From the NCBI GenBank assembly GCA_965279295.1, contig CBDIHQ010000014.1: a stretch of 64,000 bases of DNA, one strand, 5' to 3'. Under the pieces are notes generated by a model. It searched no databases. It had not been told where the DNA came from and saw nothing but the letters and a program-made list of their open reading frames with translations. The DNA comes from Aquabacter sp965279295. Lineage in GTDB: Bacteria; Pseudomonadota; Alphaproteobacteria; Rhizobiales; Xanthobacteraceae. Positions 1 to 8,435 of this stretch are shown piece by piece. The translations under genes and the position numbers were made by a program. The first letter of the stretch is position 1; each line of letters begins with the position of its first letter.

Positions 1-607
1 CAGCGGTCAGCGACGACACGGCGGCGGCCCGGAACACGCAAGGCGCCTCGAACAGCAGCAGCGGCACCGGCTCCTCCGGCGCGAGGCGCAGGTGGCGGGC
101 GGCGATCCAGTGCATCGGCTCGCGGGCGAGAATAGTGGTGGGTAGATCTGTGTCCATCCGGAACCCCACCGCGAGGTCGAGATCGCCGGCGTGCAGCTTG
201 TCCAGCATGATGATGGTGGAGCAGACACGGACGGTTATGGGCGCCTGCGGGAACAGCCCGCCGAGCCGCGCCAGGATGCGCTGCATCGCCACTTCCCCAA
301 GATCCTGAAGGAAGCCGAGCCGCAGCGGCTGCGCATAGGCGCCATGGACATGCTGGCCCAAGATCCTGTCGTTCAGGTCCAGCAGGCGTCGCGCATCGTC
401 CAGGAAGGAGGCGCCTCGGGCGGTGAGCACCACGCCGCGCCCCTTGCGTTCCAGCGGGGCGAAGCCGAGGGATTCCGCGAGCCGGTCCATCTGCAGGCTG
501 ACGGCGGACTGGGTGCGCCCGACCCGCTGGCCGGCGGCGGAAATGGAGCCCAGCTCCGCGACGGCGGCAAAACTGCGGAGCAGATCGAGATCAAGATTGC
601 GGATCAT
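1..607 (-). CDS. LysR-family transcriptional regulator (3' end outside window)
   Basis: About 202 residues are visible and the gene runs off the left edge of the window. The N-terminus (MIRNLDLDLLRSFAAVAELG, then SISAAGQRVGRTQSAVSLQM) is a typical LysR winged helix-turn-helix spanning roughly residues 5-65. The start of the LysR substrate-binding domain follows around residue 93 (LRLGFLQDLGEVAMQRIL). The ATG at 605-607 was chosen because it places the HTH at the usual distance from the N-terminus. The gene is divergent from the tautomerase at 703, which is the usual arrangement of a LysR regulator and its target; that regulatory link is inferred. The co-inducer cannot be read from the sequence. 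Confidence 0.9.
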   Translation of the reverse strand, partial: MIRNLDLDLLRSFAAVAELGSISAAGQRVGRTQSAVSLQMDRLAESLGFAPLERKGRGVVLTARGASFLDDARRLLDLNDRILGQHVHGAYAQPLRLGFLQDLGEVAMQRILARLGGLFPQAPITVRVCSTIIMLDKLHAGDLDLAVGFRMDTDLPTTILAREPMHWIAARHLRLAPEEPVPLLLFEAPCVFRAAAVSSLTA

Positions 608-621
608 TCTATGAGCATATC

Positions 622-636
622 GAAATCGTCGATTTC
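622..636. promoter_or_regulatory. Palindromic site between LysR gene and tautomerase gene
   Basis: GAAATCG-T-CGATTTC is a perfect 7-bp inverted repeat with one central base, lying 15 bp upstream of the LysR gene start and 67 bp upstream of the tautomerase start. Surrounding bases are AT-rich compared with the rest of the region. Position and symmetry suggest the LysR binding site for the divergent pair; this is inferred. Confidence 0.5.
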
Positions 637-702
637 AATAAATCAATTTTTCTCAAGTGTGTGCCGGGCTTAGGTTTCTCTCACACAAACGGAGACGCAC
701 CG

Positions 703-1110
703 ATGCCCATTCTTCAAGTCACCCTCTCAGGCACATCAGATACGGCCCGCGCCGAGCAGGTGGCGCAGACGCTTTCGGAGCTTACGGCGCAGCATCTGCG
801 CAAGGACCCGACCCTCACCTCCATCGCCATCGCGTTCCAGCCGGCGGAACACTGGTTCGTCGGTGTTCGCAGCCTTGCGGCGGCGAACCTGGCGAGCTTC
901 TGGCTGGATATCGTGGTGGTGGACGGCACCAATACCAAGGATGAGAAGGCGGCCTATCTCGCCGCAGTCTTCGCTGCCATGGAAGGGCTGCTCGGCCCGC
1001 TTCACCACGAGAGCTACATCTATGTGCGCGAGGTGAAGGCGGACGCCTACGGCTACGGTGGGCGCACGCAGGAAAGCCGCTATGTCGAGCGCAAGCTGAA
1101 GGTGGCTTGA
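703..1110 (+). CDS. Tautomerase family protein (4-oxalocrotonate tautomerase-like)
   Basis: A 135-residue protein beginning MPILQVTLSG. In this superfamily the Pro that follows the removed initiator Met is the catalytic base, and it is present here. The ATG at 703 was preferred over an upstream in-frame GTG because it exposes this proline and has GGAG 9 bases upstream. The length is about twice that of classical 62-residue 4-OT subunits, as in the longer tautomerase subgroups (cis-CaaD/MSAD size class). The C-terminal half is rich in aromatic residues (YIYVREVKADAYGYGG). The reaction is presumably keto-enol tautomerisation or a related hydration in catabolism of an unknown substrate. It is divergent from a LysR gene that probably controls it. 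Confidence 0.82.
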   Translation: MPILQVTLSGTSDTARAEQVAQTLSELTAQHLRKDPTLTSIAIAFQPAEHWFVGVRSLAAANLASFWLDIVVVDGTNTKDEKAAYLAAVFAAMEGLLGPLHHESYIYVREVKADAYGYGGRTQESRYVERKLKVA

Positions 1111-1216
1111 AAGCTGAAGACGCGTGATCGGTTTTTGCAGAGCCCACCCGTCGGGGCGCTCGCAGGCGAGCCGAACCGCGCCGCAGCGATGATCGGCTCA
1201 GGCAGCCTGAAAAGCC

Positions 1217-1450
1217 TCAGGCGTGCGAATGGTCCAGGATGCGGATGGCTTCCTGAAGGGCGAGGCGCGCCTGCGCGATTGTCGCTTGCCGCAGGTCGGC
1301 ATCTTGCTCGCCGGCGGCGGGAAGCGGGCAACTGACATGCACATTGGTCAACTTCAGAAGACTTGGCGTCACGCCAGGTTTTACGAAGGAAATCACCGCC
1401 TTGTCCTGAACCACGTCTATGCTCAGGCTGTGGATCTTCATGTTTGCCAT
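1217..1450 (-). CDS. Small hypothetical protein (77 aa)
   Basis: A 77-residue protein with no recognised family. A strong Shine-Dalgarno-like stretch (GAGGGGGA) lies just upstream of the ATG, and codon use resembles that of neighbouring genes. The N-terminal half alternates hydrophobic and polar residues (IHSLSIDVVQDKAVISFVKPG) as in a beta-sheet. The C-terminal half looks like an alpha-helix (DLRQATIAQARLALQEAIRIL). No signal peptide or membrane segment is visible. It stands alone between the tautomerase and the pnt operon terminator. A function cannot be assigned. Confidence 0.55.
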   Translation of the reverse strand: MANMKIHSLSIDVVQDKAVISFVKPGVTPSLLKLTNVHVSCPLPAAGEQDADLRQATIAQARLALQEAIRILDHSHA

Positions 1451-1550
1451 CGCGAGTCCCCCTCGTCGAATGCAGTGATTCGTTTATCTTACACGGGCCG
1501 CGCAACCGCAAAAGAGTCCCTCTATCGGAAACCAGCATAAGCCGCATAAA

Positions 1551-1585
1551 AAAGGGCCGCGCGGCGTGTTGCCGGGCGGCCCTTT
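1551..1585 (-). terminator. Rho-independent terminator of the pnt operon
   Basis: AAAGGGCCGC and GCGGCCCTTT form a 10-bp perfect stem around a GC-rich loop. On the minus strand the stem is followed by a run of T residues, as expected for termination downstream of pntB. The plus-strand side also has a short T-run, so it may act in both directions. Confidence 0.75.
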
Positions 1586-1612
1586 TCTTGAGGCGGTACT
1601 ATGAGGGCGTGA

Positions 1613-3010
1613 TCAGAACGCCTTGACGACTTCCTCGGTGACTTTCTTCGCGTCGCCGAACAGCATCATGGTGTTGTCGCGGAAGAACAGTTCGTTCTCC
1701 ACGCCGGCATAGCCCGAGCCCATGCCGCGCTTGATGAACAGAACTGTCTTGGCCTTCTCCACATCCAGGATCGGCATGCCGTAGATCGCGGAGGTGGGGT
1801 CGGTCTTCGCCGCCGGGTTGGTGACGTCGTTGGCGCCGATCACGAAGGCCACGTCCGCCTGGGCGAATTCCGAGTTGATATCCTCAAGCTCGAACACCTC
1901 ATCGTAAGGCACTTGGGCTTCCGCCAGCAGCACGTTCATATGCCCCGGCATGCGGCCCGCCACCGGATGGATAGCGTACTTCACTTCGACGCCCTCGGCC
2001 TTCAGCTTGTCGGCCATCTCGCGCAGGGCGTGCTGAGCCTGGGCCACCGCCATGCCGTAGCCCGGCACGATGATGACCTTCTGGGCGTTCTTCATGATGT
2101 AGGCGGCATCTTCCGCCGAGCCATGCTTCACCGGGCGGGTTTCCACCGCGCCCGCAGCCCCGCCGGCAACCTCGCCGCCGAAGCCGCCGAGGATGACCGA
2201 GATGAAGGAGCGGTTCATGCCCTTGCACATGATGTAGGACAGGATGGCGCCCGAGGAGCCCACCAGCGCACCGGTGACGATCAGCGCCGTGTTGCCCAGC
2301 GTAAAGCCGATGCCGGCCGCCGCCCACCCCGAATAGGAGTTGAGCATGGAGACGACCACGGGCATGTCGGCGCCGCCGATCGGGATGATCAGCAGGCCGC
2401 CCAGCACCAGCGAGACGATGGTGATGATCCAGAACAGCGTGATCGAGCCGGTCTTCACGAAGGCGATGATCAGCACCACCAGCAGGACGGCGAGGCCGAT
2501 GTTGATCAGGTGCCGCGACGGCAGCATGATCGACTTGCCGGACATGTTGCCGTTGAGCTTGGCGAAGGCGATGATCGAGCCGGTGAAGGTGATCGCGCCG
2601 ATGGCGACACCAAGCGACATTTCCACCAGGCTCGCGCCATGGATGTCGCCGGGCACGCCGATGCCGAACGCCGCCGGGGCATAGAGCGCCGCCGCCGCCA
2701 CCAGCACCGCCGCGAGGCCGACCAGCGAGTGGAAGGCCGCGACCAGCTGCGGCATCTGCGTCATGGCGATGCGCCGCGCCACCACGGCGCCGATGGCACC
2801 GCCGAGGCCGATGCCGGCGATCACCAGAACCCAGCCGAACAGGTCGGAAGGGGGCGAGAGTGCGAGGGTGGTCAGCACCGCGAGCGTCATGCCCACCATG
2901 CCGAACATATTGCCCTGGCGCGACGTCGTGGGATGCGAGAGCCCACGCAGCGCCAGAATGAACAGAATGCCCGAGACCAGATAAAGCAGGGCGGCGATAT
3001 TTGCGTTCAT
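1613..3010 (-). CDS. pntB: NAD(P) transhydrogenase subunit beta
   Basis: A 465-residue integral membrane subunit of the Re/Si-specific proton-translocating transhydrogenase, which couples proton re-entry to hydride transfer from NADH to NADP+. The first ~270 residues contain many hydrophobic helices (for example AALLYLVSGILFILALRGLS). The last ~180 residues form the NADP(H)-binding domain III, with VIIVPGYGMAVAQAQHAL around 310-330 and PILDVEKAKTVLFIKRGMG near the C-terminus. The length matches the family. It is the third gene of pntAA-pntAB-pntB, 10 bp after pntAB, and is followed by a strong terminator. Confidence 0.97.
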   Translation of the reverse strand: MNANIAALLYLVSGILFILALRGLSHPTTSRQGNMFGMVGMTLAVLTTLALSPPSDLFGWVLVIAGIGLGGAIGAVVARRIAMTQMPQLVAAFHSLVGLAAVLVAAAALYAPAAFGIGVPGDIHGASLVEMSLGVAIGAITFTGSIIAFAKLNGNMSGKSIMLPSRHLINIGLAVLLVVLIIAFVKTGSITLFWIITIVSLVLGGLLIIPIGGADMPVVVSMLNSYSGWAAAGIGFTLGNTALIVTGALVGSSGAILSYIMCKGMNRSFISVILGGFGGEVAGGAAGAVETRPVKHGSAEDAAYIMKNAQKVIIVPGYGMAVAQAQHALREMADKLKAEGVEVKYAIHPVAGRMPGHMNVLLAEAQVPYDEVFELEDINSEFAQADVAFVIGANDVTNPAAKTDPTSAIYGMPILDVEKAKTVLFIKRGMGSGYAGVENELFFRDNTMMLFGDAKKVTEEVVKAF

Positions 3011-3020
3011 CGCGCGATCC

Positions 3021-3476
3021 TCACTTTTTCTTTTGGTACATGGCGAGCATTCGGCTGGTCACGAGGAACCCGCCGAAGATGTTCACCGAGGCAAAGACAA
3101 GGGCGATAAATCCGAAGATGCGCGCGCCCCAGGAGTGGCCGTCGGTGCCGACGGTGGAAACACCCACCGCAAGCAGCGCGCCGACCACGATCACCGAGGA
3201 GATGGCGTTGGTGACGGCCATCAGCGGGGTGTGGAGCGCGGGGGTCACGGACCACACCACGTAATAGCCGACGAACACCGCCAGCACAAAGATGGAGAGG
3301 CGGAACACGAACGGGTCGATCGCCCCGCCGGTGGCGGCGTGGGCGGCGGCGCCCAACGCGGTTGCGGCCTGGTCGGCATAAATCTGCGCGGCCTCGGCGG
3401 CCTGCCGCGCGATATCGGCTGCGGCACGGGCCTGGGAAGCGGCATCCACCGCTGTCTGGGCTGCGACGGTGGTCAT
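3021..3476 (-). CDS. pntAB: NAD(P) transhydrogenase subunit alpha, membrane part
   Basis: A 151-residue protein corresponding to the membrane-embedded C-terminal part of E. coli PntA, here encoded by a separate gene as in Rhodospirillum rubrum and many alphaproteobacteria. The first ~50 residues are an Ala/Gln-rich amphipathic helix. Three hydrophobic segments follow (around 56-77, 86-108 and 118-143), with the conserved HTPLMAVTNAISS loop between them. The ATG overlaps the pntAA stop codon by 4 bp (ATGA), which implies translational coupling. It ends 10 bp before pntB. Confidence 0.95.
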   Translation of the reverse strand: MTTVAAQTAVDAASQARAAADIARQAAEAAQIYADQAATALGAAAHAATGGAIDPFVFRLSIFVLAVFVGYYVVWSVTPALHTPLMAVTNAISSVIVVGALLAVGVSTVGTDGHSWGARIFGFIALVFASVNIFGGFLVTSRMLAMYQKKK

Positions 3477-4624
3477 TGTGCGGCTCCCTCAACCTTGGGG
3501 GCGAAGTTCGGGTGGACGATGGCGTTGTCGCGGGTGAGCAGCGTCGCCTTGACCAGTTCGTCGTCCCACTTCACGGCAAGCGTCTTGGACGACTTGTCGA
3601 TCATGGTTTCCAGGAACGCATAGAGGTTCTTGGCATAGAGCTGGGAGGCGGAGGCGGCGATGCGGCCGGCGACATTGAGGTAGCCGACGATCTTCACGCC
3701 GTTCACGTAGGTGATCTGGCCGGCGACGGCGCCTTCGACGTTGCCGCCGCGCTCCACCGCGAGATCCACCAGCACCGAGCCGGGCTTCATGCTGGCCACC
3801 ATGGCGGCGGAGATCAGCTTCGGCGCCGGGCGGCCGGGGATCAGGGCGGTGGTGATCACCATGTCCTGCTTCTTGATGTGCTCGGCCACCAGGGCGGCCT
3901 GCTTCACCTGATATTCCGCCGACATGGGCTTGGCGTAGCCGCCGGAGGTCTCAGCCTGCTTGAATTCATCGTCCTCGACGGCGACGAACTTGGCGCCGAG
4001 CGATTCCACCTGCTCCTTGGAGGCGGGACGCACGTCGGTCGCGGTCACGACGGCGCCGAGGCGGCGGGCGGTGGCGATGGCCTGGAGGCCGGCGACGCCC
4101 GCGCCCATGACGAAGCAGCGCGCGGCCGGGATGGTGCCCGCCGCCGTCATCATCATGGGAAGCGCGCGCCCGAACTCGGCGGCGGCATCGATGACGGCAC
4201 GATAGCCGGCAAGGTTGGCCTGGGACGAGAGCACGTCCATGACCTGCGCGCGTGTAATGCGGGGCATCAGTTCCATGGCGAAGGCCGAGAGGCCCGCATT
4301 GGCGAGCGACTGGAGCGCCCACTCATTGCCATAGGGGTCCATGATGCCGAGCACGATCGCGCCGGGCTTATAGGCATAAATTTCCGATTCGGTCGGCCGG
4401 CGCACCTTCAGCACGACGTCCGCGCCATACAGCGCGTCTTGTGCCGACTGGGCGATTTCCGCGCCAGCGGCAACATAATCCGCATCGACGATGCCTGAGT
4501 TGAGGCCGGCGCCGGTCTGAACCGCGATGGTCGCCCCAAGGGCAACCAGGCGCTTGACCGTATCCGGGGTCGCAGCGACCCGCGGCTCGCCGAGATCCAC
4601 CTCGGCGGGGACAGCGATTTTCAT
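3473..4624 (-). CDS. pntAA: NAD(P) transhydrogenase subunit alpha, NAD-binding part
   Basis: A 383-residue soluble domain I of the proton-translocating transhydrogenase, which binds NAD(H). The AlaDH/PNT N-terminal fold starts at residue 1 (MKIAVPAEVDLGEPRVAATP). The Rossmann glycine motif GAGVAG is at residues 174-179, and the signature region MDVLSSQANLAGYRAV is around 129-144. GGAGACG precedes the ATG. It is the first gene of the pnt operon and follows a cytochrome oxidase subunit gene by 31 bp on the same strand, so co-transcription is likely. The enzyme supplies NADPH from NADH using the proton gradient. Confidence 0.97.
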   Translation of the reverse strand: MKIAVPAEVDLGEPRVAATPDTVKRLVALGATIAVQTGAGLNSGIVDADYVAAGAEIAQSAQDALYGADVVLKVRRPTESEIYAYKPGAIVLGIMDPYGNEWALQSLANAGLSAFAMELMPRITRAQVMDVLSSQANLAGYRAVIDAAAEFGRALPMMMTAAGTIPAARCFVMGAGVAGLQAIATARRLGAVVTATDVRPASKEQVESLGAKFVAVEDDEFKQAETSGGYAKPMSAEYQVKQAALVAEHIKKQDMVITTALIPGRPAPKLISAAMVASMKPGSVLVDLAVERGGNVEGAVAGQITYVNGVKIVGYLNVAGRIAASASQLYAKNLYAFLETMIDKSSKTLAVKWDDELVKATLLTRDNAIVHPNFAPKVEGAAQ

Positions 4625-4655
4625 GAAAACGTCTCCGGAGCCCGAGGGGCGCTTC

Positions 4656-4808
4656 TCAGAGGAGGAAGATCCACATGAGCACCATCAGCACGACGATCGA
4701 AATGGTGCACCATTTCGTGAGGCTGATGAACAACTCATAGCTGCGAAGGTGCTGTTCGTAATCATTGCCTTCGGCGGTGGCATATTCCAGCGTGCCGTGA
4801 TCGGACAT
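4656..4808 (-). CDS. aa3-type cytochrome c oxidase subunit IV
   Basis: A 50-residue protein: a ~25-residue acidic N-terminus (MSDHGTLEYATAEGNDYEQH) and one C-terminal transmembrane helix (CTISIVVLMVLMWIFLL). This is the size and layout of the alphaproteobacterial aa3-oxidase subunit IV family, a small bacterial subunit that packs against the aa3 oxidase. An upstream in-frame start would add an unlikely basic extension; AGGGGAA upstream supports the ATG at 4808. It lies 31 bp before pntAA, a common alphaproteobacterial neighbourhood. The main oxidase genes are not in the window. Confidence 0.88.
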   Translation of the reverse strand: MSDHGTLEYATAEGNDYEQHLRSYELFISLTKWCTISIVVLMVLMWIFLL

Positions 4809-4981
4809 TGCGGCATTTCCCCTAGCGTGCGGTCGCTCTGGCCCTTTAGCTGAGAAGGGCACCTGTGGCAACTCGCTCTGGTCGACAGTATACCAAATCC
4901 AAGTGATTTCAAGCGCGTCTGGGCGCCGCGATTTTATCTGTTTGTTCTTGTTTTGTTCGATCCTTCCATTACATTGAAATC

Positions 4982-6274
4982 ATGGATTCACCTCATGAAT
5001 CGAAGCATTTCACTGCGCGCACCGTAAAGGTCGCCCAACCTCTGTTGCAACGCAACGGAACTGCACGCCTGCGTGGCCCTGCCACGCCGGATCCGAAAAA
5101 AAAGACGCAGGCGGAGCGCATCCTTGGCCGGCTTAGGGATGAGCGCGCCATTGTGCCGCCCAAGCCACCGCTGGAAGACCCCGGCGGCAGCCCGGATCGG
5201 GGCAGCAGCGTCGAGGTGGAGCGGCGGCGCGGACGGGGCGCAACCTCGAACGCAGCGGGGCGCTACGAGCCCGCCGCGCGCATCCTGTTCGACGATGGCT
5301 GGCAGAGCCTGGAAGACCTGCCGCCGTTCACGACCGAAGTGACCGAGGAGCGCGCCCGCACCATCATCACCCGCAATCAGTCCCCCGACATTGCCTTCGA
5401 TCGGTCCATCAATGCCTATCGCGGCTGCGAGCACGGCTGCATCTATTGCTTCGCCCGTCCGACCCACGCCTATCACGGGCTTTCCGCCGGGCTCGACTTC
5501 GAGACCAAGCTGTTCGTGAAGCCCGATGCGCCCGAATTGCTGGCACGCGAACTGGCCCATCCCGCCTATAAGCCGCGCACCATCGCCATCGGCACCAATA
5601 CCGACCCCTACCAGCCGATCGAGAAGCGATACGAGGTGACGCGGCGCATCCTCGAGGTGCTGCGCGAGTTCGGCCATCCCGTCGGCATCGTCACCAAGTC
5701 AGGGCTGATCACCCGCGACATCGATATTCTCTCCGACATGGCGCAGCGCGGGCTGGTGAAGGTCGCGATCTCGGTGACGACGCTGGACCACAGGATGGCC
5801 CGGCTGATGGAGCCGCGCGCCGCTTCGCCCGGCCGCCGCCTGGAGACCATCCGCCGGCTCAGCGATGCCGGCATCCCCACCGCCATTCTCAGCGCCCCGC
5901 TGATCCCCGCGCTCAACGACATGGAGATCGAGCGCATTCTCGACGCGGGCCACGCTGCCGGCGCCACAGAGGCCGGCTATGTGACCTTGCGCCTGCCGCT
6001 GGAGATCGCGGACCTGTTTCGCGAATGGCTGGTGACGCATTTTCCCGACAAGGCGCGTCATGTGATGGCGCTGGTGCGCGAAATGCACGGTGGCAAGGAC
6101 TATGATTCAAGCTTCGGTACGCGTGGGCGCGGGATCGGCCCCTATGCCTGGACCATCGGCCGGCGCTTCGAAATCGCGGCGCGCCGGCTCGGCCTCACCG
6201 GGCGGGGGCTGAAGCTGACCACCGCGCATTTCCGCATGCCGGCCCAACCGGGCGAGCAATTGTCCCTGTTCTGA
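4982..6274 (+). CDS. PA0069 family radical SAM protein
   Basis: A 430-residue protein. The iron-sulfur motif is C149-EHG-C153-IY-C156, the CxxxCxxC of radical SAM enzymes, embedded in the family signature YRGCEHGCIYCFARPTHAY. The remaining SAM-binding features follow (for example FETKLFVK, GTNTDPYQP, GIVTKSG). The first ~100 residues are a basic and Pro-rich extension of low complexity. The family is related to spore photoproduct lyase-like radical SAM proteins, but its reaction is not established. The ATG at 4982 is the first in frame; its RBS is weak, so a later start is possible. The VOC gene follows 11 bp downstream. Confidence 0.9.
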   Translation: MDSPHESKHFTARTVKVAQPLLQRNGTARLRGPATPDPKKKTQAERILGRLRDERAIVPPKPPLEDPGGSPDRGSSVEVERRRGRGATSNAAGRYEPAARILFDDGWQSLEDLPPFTTEVTEERARTIITRNQSPDIAFDRSINAYRGCEHGCIYCFARPTHAYHGLSAGLDFETKLFVKPDAPELLARELAHPAYKPRTIAIGTNTDPYQPIEKRYEVTRRILEVLREFGHPVGIVTKSGLITRDIDILSDMAQRGLVKVAISVTTLDHRMARLMEPRAASPGRRLETIRRLSDAGIPTAILSAPLIPALNDMEIERILDAGHAAGATEAGYVTLRLPLEIADLFREWLVTHFPDKARHVMALVREMHGGKDYDSSFGTRGRGIGPYAWTIGRRFEIAARRLGLTGRGLKLTTAHFRMPAQPGEQLSLF

Positions 6275-6285
6275 AAGGATTTCAA

Positions 6286-6762
6286 ATGGAGGAAACGCCG
6301 TCTTCCGCCAATCCGGTGCCCACACTTCCGGCGCCCACACTTGGGCTCACTTTGGTAACGCTGGGCGTCGCGGACCTTGAGCGGGCCATCGCCTTCTATA
6401 CCGGCCTCGGCCTGCCGCGCCGCGCCTGGGACTCGAAAGGCGTCGCCTTCTTCGCAGCGGGCGGGGTGATCCTGTCGCTGTTTCCGCGCGCCGACCTTGC
6501 CGCCGACTCGGGTGTAGCGGATACACCGCCGACGGCTTTCGCCGGCATCTCCCTCGCCTGCAACCTCTACAGCGAAGCGGATGTGGACACGCTTCTCGCC
6601 CGCGCCGCAGCGCTCGGCGCGCGCATCGTGAAGCCCGCCCAAAAGACCTTCTGGGGCGGCTACGCCGGCTATTTCGCCGACCTTGACGCGCATATCTGGG
6701 AAGTGGCGTTCAACCCGTTCGTCGCTTTCGACGACAGGGGCTGCCTGGTGATGGAGGCGTAG
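6286..6762 (+). CDS. VOC family protein (glyoxalase/bleomycin-resistance fold)
   Basis: A 158-residue protein with two beta-alpha-beta-beta-beta modules typical of the vicinal oxygen chelate superfamily. Module 1 begins LVTLGVADLERAIAFYTGLG and module 2 contains LACNLYSEADVDTLLARAAA, ending DLDAHIWEVAFNP, where the Glu is a likely metal ligand. The substrate is unknown; many relatives are annotated only as VOC proteins. AAAGGATTT precedes the ATG. It lies 11 bp after the radical SAM gene and is probably co-transcribed with it. Confidence 0.85.
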   Translation: MEETPSSANPVPTLPAPTLGLTLVTLGVADLERAIAFYTGLGLPRRAWDSKGVAFFAAGGVILSLFPRADLAADSGVADTPPTAFAGISLACNLYSEADVDTLLARAAALGARIVKPAQKTFWGGYAGYFADLDAHIWEVAFNPFVAFDDRGCLVMEA

Positions 6763-6892
6763 ACCACGTCTCTGCCTTGGATGCGTGCGTTGCTTTCGGG
6801 AGAGGTCAGATTGTGGACCCACCAACCCTGAGCCCGCTTTCGGATCAACACCTATAAGAAGGCCCGCTTGGGCCATCGAGAACCGTTGCGTC

Positions 6893-6921
6893 ATTCCCTC
6901 TCCCAGCAAGCGGGAGAGGGA
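6893..6921. repeat. REP-like palindrome, copy 1
   Basis: CCCTCTCCCAGCAAGCGGGAGAGGG is an imperfect hairpin element in the gap between convergent genes. Its flanks (TTGCGTCATT on the left, CATCACGCAA on the right) also resemble those of the copy near 27.8 kb, so the mobile unit may be wider than the hairpin. Confidence 0.6.
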
Positions 6922-6943
6922 GCCCGCATCACGCAAGCACGCC

Positions 6944-7762
6944 TCAGAGCGCCACGCTGGTGGTCCCCTTCATCAGCACCGGCCCGGTGGGTCGGCCGAT
7001 GGGTGAGCCGCCCTTCGGTTCCAGGGTGATCTCGAACAATTGGTCCGGTGCGGTGCGCGGAAGGTTCTTGAGGTCGAGGCGGATGGTGCGCGCCTCGCCG
7101 CTCAGTCCGAGCGAGACCGGGCCGCGCGCGGGGTCCCACAGGGTCCAGACCTCAAGGGTCCGGCCTTCGGGCACGGCGATGGTGCGCAAGGGAATCAGTT
7201 CCGCCGTGCCATTGGCGAATGCGTTCACCACGGCCGCCGGTTCGCCCTGCGGGCTCATCAGCACCGCGACGAAGGTCGGCGCCGGTCCCTTGCCGAGCGG
7301 CCCGATGGTCACGCCAAGCGCCAGCAAAACGGTCGCCGCCGCGCCAGCAAATCCGGCGCTGCGCCAGAAGCCGAGGCTGCGCCACAAAGCGGCGAACGCG
7401 CCGGCGGGATGTGGGATCGGCGGCAGAAGGGCCGCGGGGGGCGGCGGCACCGCAGGAGTCCGCGTCCCGACAATGATGTCGGGTTGGGAAATGGATTGTT
7501 CAGCCGCCGATTGCGGCGCCGCCGGCACCGTGTCGAGGGTGGCGGTGATGCGCTGAAGCAGCGCGTCGGGGGCCTCAAGCGGCAGCGCGGTGGTGTCGAG
7601 TTCTGCGAACCGCTGGCGCCAGGAATCAACCGCCGCGCGAAACAAAGGGTCCGACGCCAGCAGGGTCTCGGCAAAGCTGTCCTCGTCGGCGCCCAGCAGG
7701 CCCAGCACATGCTCGGCGGCGAGGCGATCGAAATCATCCGGTGAGAGGCTCTGCGCGCTCAT
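6944..7762 (-). CDS. Anti-sigma factor (RskA-type)
   Basis: A 272-residue protein. The N-terminal ~60 residues (RLAAEHVLGLLGADEDSFAE and on) match the short cytoplasmic anti-sigma domain of the RskA/anti-sigma-K family. A single transmembrane segment lies near 140-160 (SAGFAGAAATVLLALGVTIG). The periplasmic domain carries the family pattern FVAVLMSPQGEPAAVVNAFA and LEVWTLWDP. The ATG at 7762 was chosen because it overlaps the sigma factor stop as ATGA; a start 9 bases upstream is also open. It presumably holds its partner ECF sigma factor at the membrane. The inducing signal is unknown. Confidence 0.9.
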   Translation of the reverse strand: MSAQSLSPDDFDRLAAEHVLGLLGADEDSFAETLLASDPLFRAAVDSWRQRFAELDTTALPLEAPDALLQRITATLDTVPAAPQSAAEQSISQPDIIVGTRTPAVPPPPAALLPPIPHPAGAFAALWRSLGFWRSAGFAGAAATVLLALGVTIGPLGKGPAPTFVAVLMSPQGEPAAVVNAFANGTAELIPLRTIAVPEGRTLEVWTLWDPARGPVSLGLSGEARTIRLDLKNLPRTAPDQLFEITLEPKGGSPIGRPTGPVLMKGTTSVAL

Positions 7763-8325
7763 GCCAGGCACTCCCGGAGCGAGAGGAGGGAGCGGCGCAT
7801 CCAGGATTTCATGGTGCCGAGCGGCACGCCGAAGCGCCCCGCCAGTTCGCCGTGGGTCAGGCCGTTGGTATAGGCGAGCACGATGGCCGTGCGCTTCAGC
7901 GGCTCCAGCGTCTCAAGGCAGGTCTTGAGGCGGCCGTTCTCGGAGAGGCGAAGCACGGTGCCCTCCGGGCTCTCGTCCTCGCTTTCCAGGCCCAGCGGCT
8001 CGTAATCCTCGATCAGGTCGGTGCGCTTCTCGCCGCGCAGGATGTTGAGCGAGCGGTTGCGCAGGATCGCGTAGATCCAGGTGCGCCCGCCGCCGCGCGT
8101 CCGGTCGAAGCTCGCCGCCTGCCGCCACACCAGCACGAAGGCGTCATGCACCGCCTCTTCCGCCAGCGCCTGCCGGCGCAGCAGGCGGCGTGCCACGCCC
8201 AGCATCTGGGCGGCTTCGCGCTGATAAATGGATTGCAGCGCGGTCCGCTCGCCGCGCGCGCATGCCAGGAGCGCGGCCTCGATGTCGAAGCCCTCCGGTG
8301 TCGCGCTCGCCGATGCCATCTGCAT
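7759..8325 (-). CDS. ECF-family RNA polymerase sigma factor (SigK-like)
   Basis: A 188-residue sigma-70 family protein with region 2 (ALAEEAVHDAFVLVWRQAAS and RTWIYAILRNRSLNILRG, about 50-95) and a region 4 helix-turn-helix near the C-terminus (AYTNGLTHGELAGRFGVPLG). AAGGACG lies about 8 bases before the ATG at 8325. The anti-sigma gene overlaps its 3' end by 4 bp. The divergent neighbour encodes a secreted DUF4394 protein. The matching promoter motifs in the 185-bp intergenic region suggest that the sigma factor drives both its own operon and that gene. Confidence 0.93.
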   Translation of the reverse strand: MQMASASATPEGFDIEAALLACARGERTALQSIYQREAAQMLGVARRLLRRQALAEEAVHDAFVLVWRQAASFDRTRGGGRTWIYAILRNRSLNILRGEKRTDLIEDYEPLGLESEDESPEGTVLRLSENGRLKTCLETLEPLKRTAIVLAYTNGLTHGELAGRFGVPLGTMKSWMRRSLLSLRECLA

Positions 8326-8352
8326 ATGTCGTCCTTATTGCCTCTGCGGAAT

Positions 8353-8381
8353 CCTACACGCGAGAGGGCGCGCGGGATGCA
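8353..8381 (-). promoter_or_regulatory. Predicted ECF promoter of the sigma/anti-sigma operon
   Basis: On the minus strand, TGCATCC (8381-8375) is followed after exactly 16 bases by TGTAGG (8358-8353), about 28 bases upstream of the sigma factor start. The same two boxes at the same spacing occur on the plus strand at 8436-8464, and even the spacers share TCTCGC. An ATCC-type -35 element is usual for ECF promoters. Use by the local sigma factor is inferred. Confidence 0.65.
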
Positions 8382-8435
8382 TCACGAAGCGGTTTTCGCG
8401 GTGAATTTTTTAATCGAAGTTTTTTTCACCTCAGC

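Noticed and set aside
1913..3109. 398-codon frame antisense to pntB
   Set aside because: His/Arg/Asp-rich shadow of a complete, well-conserved pntB.
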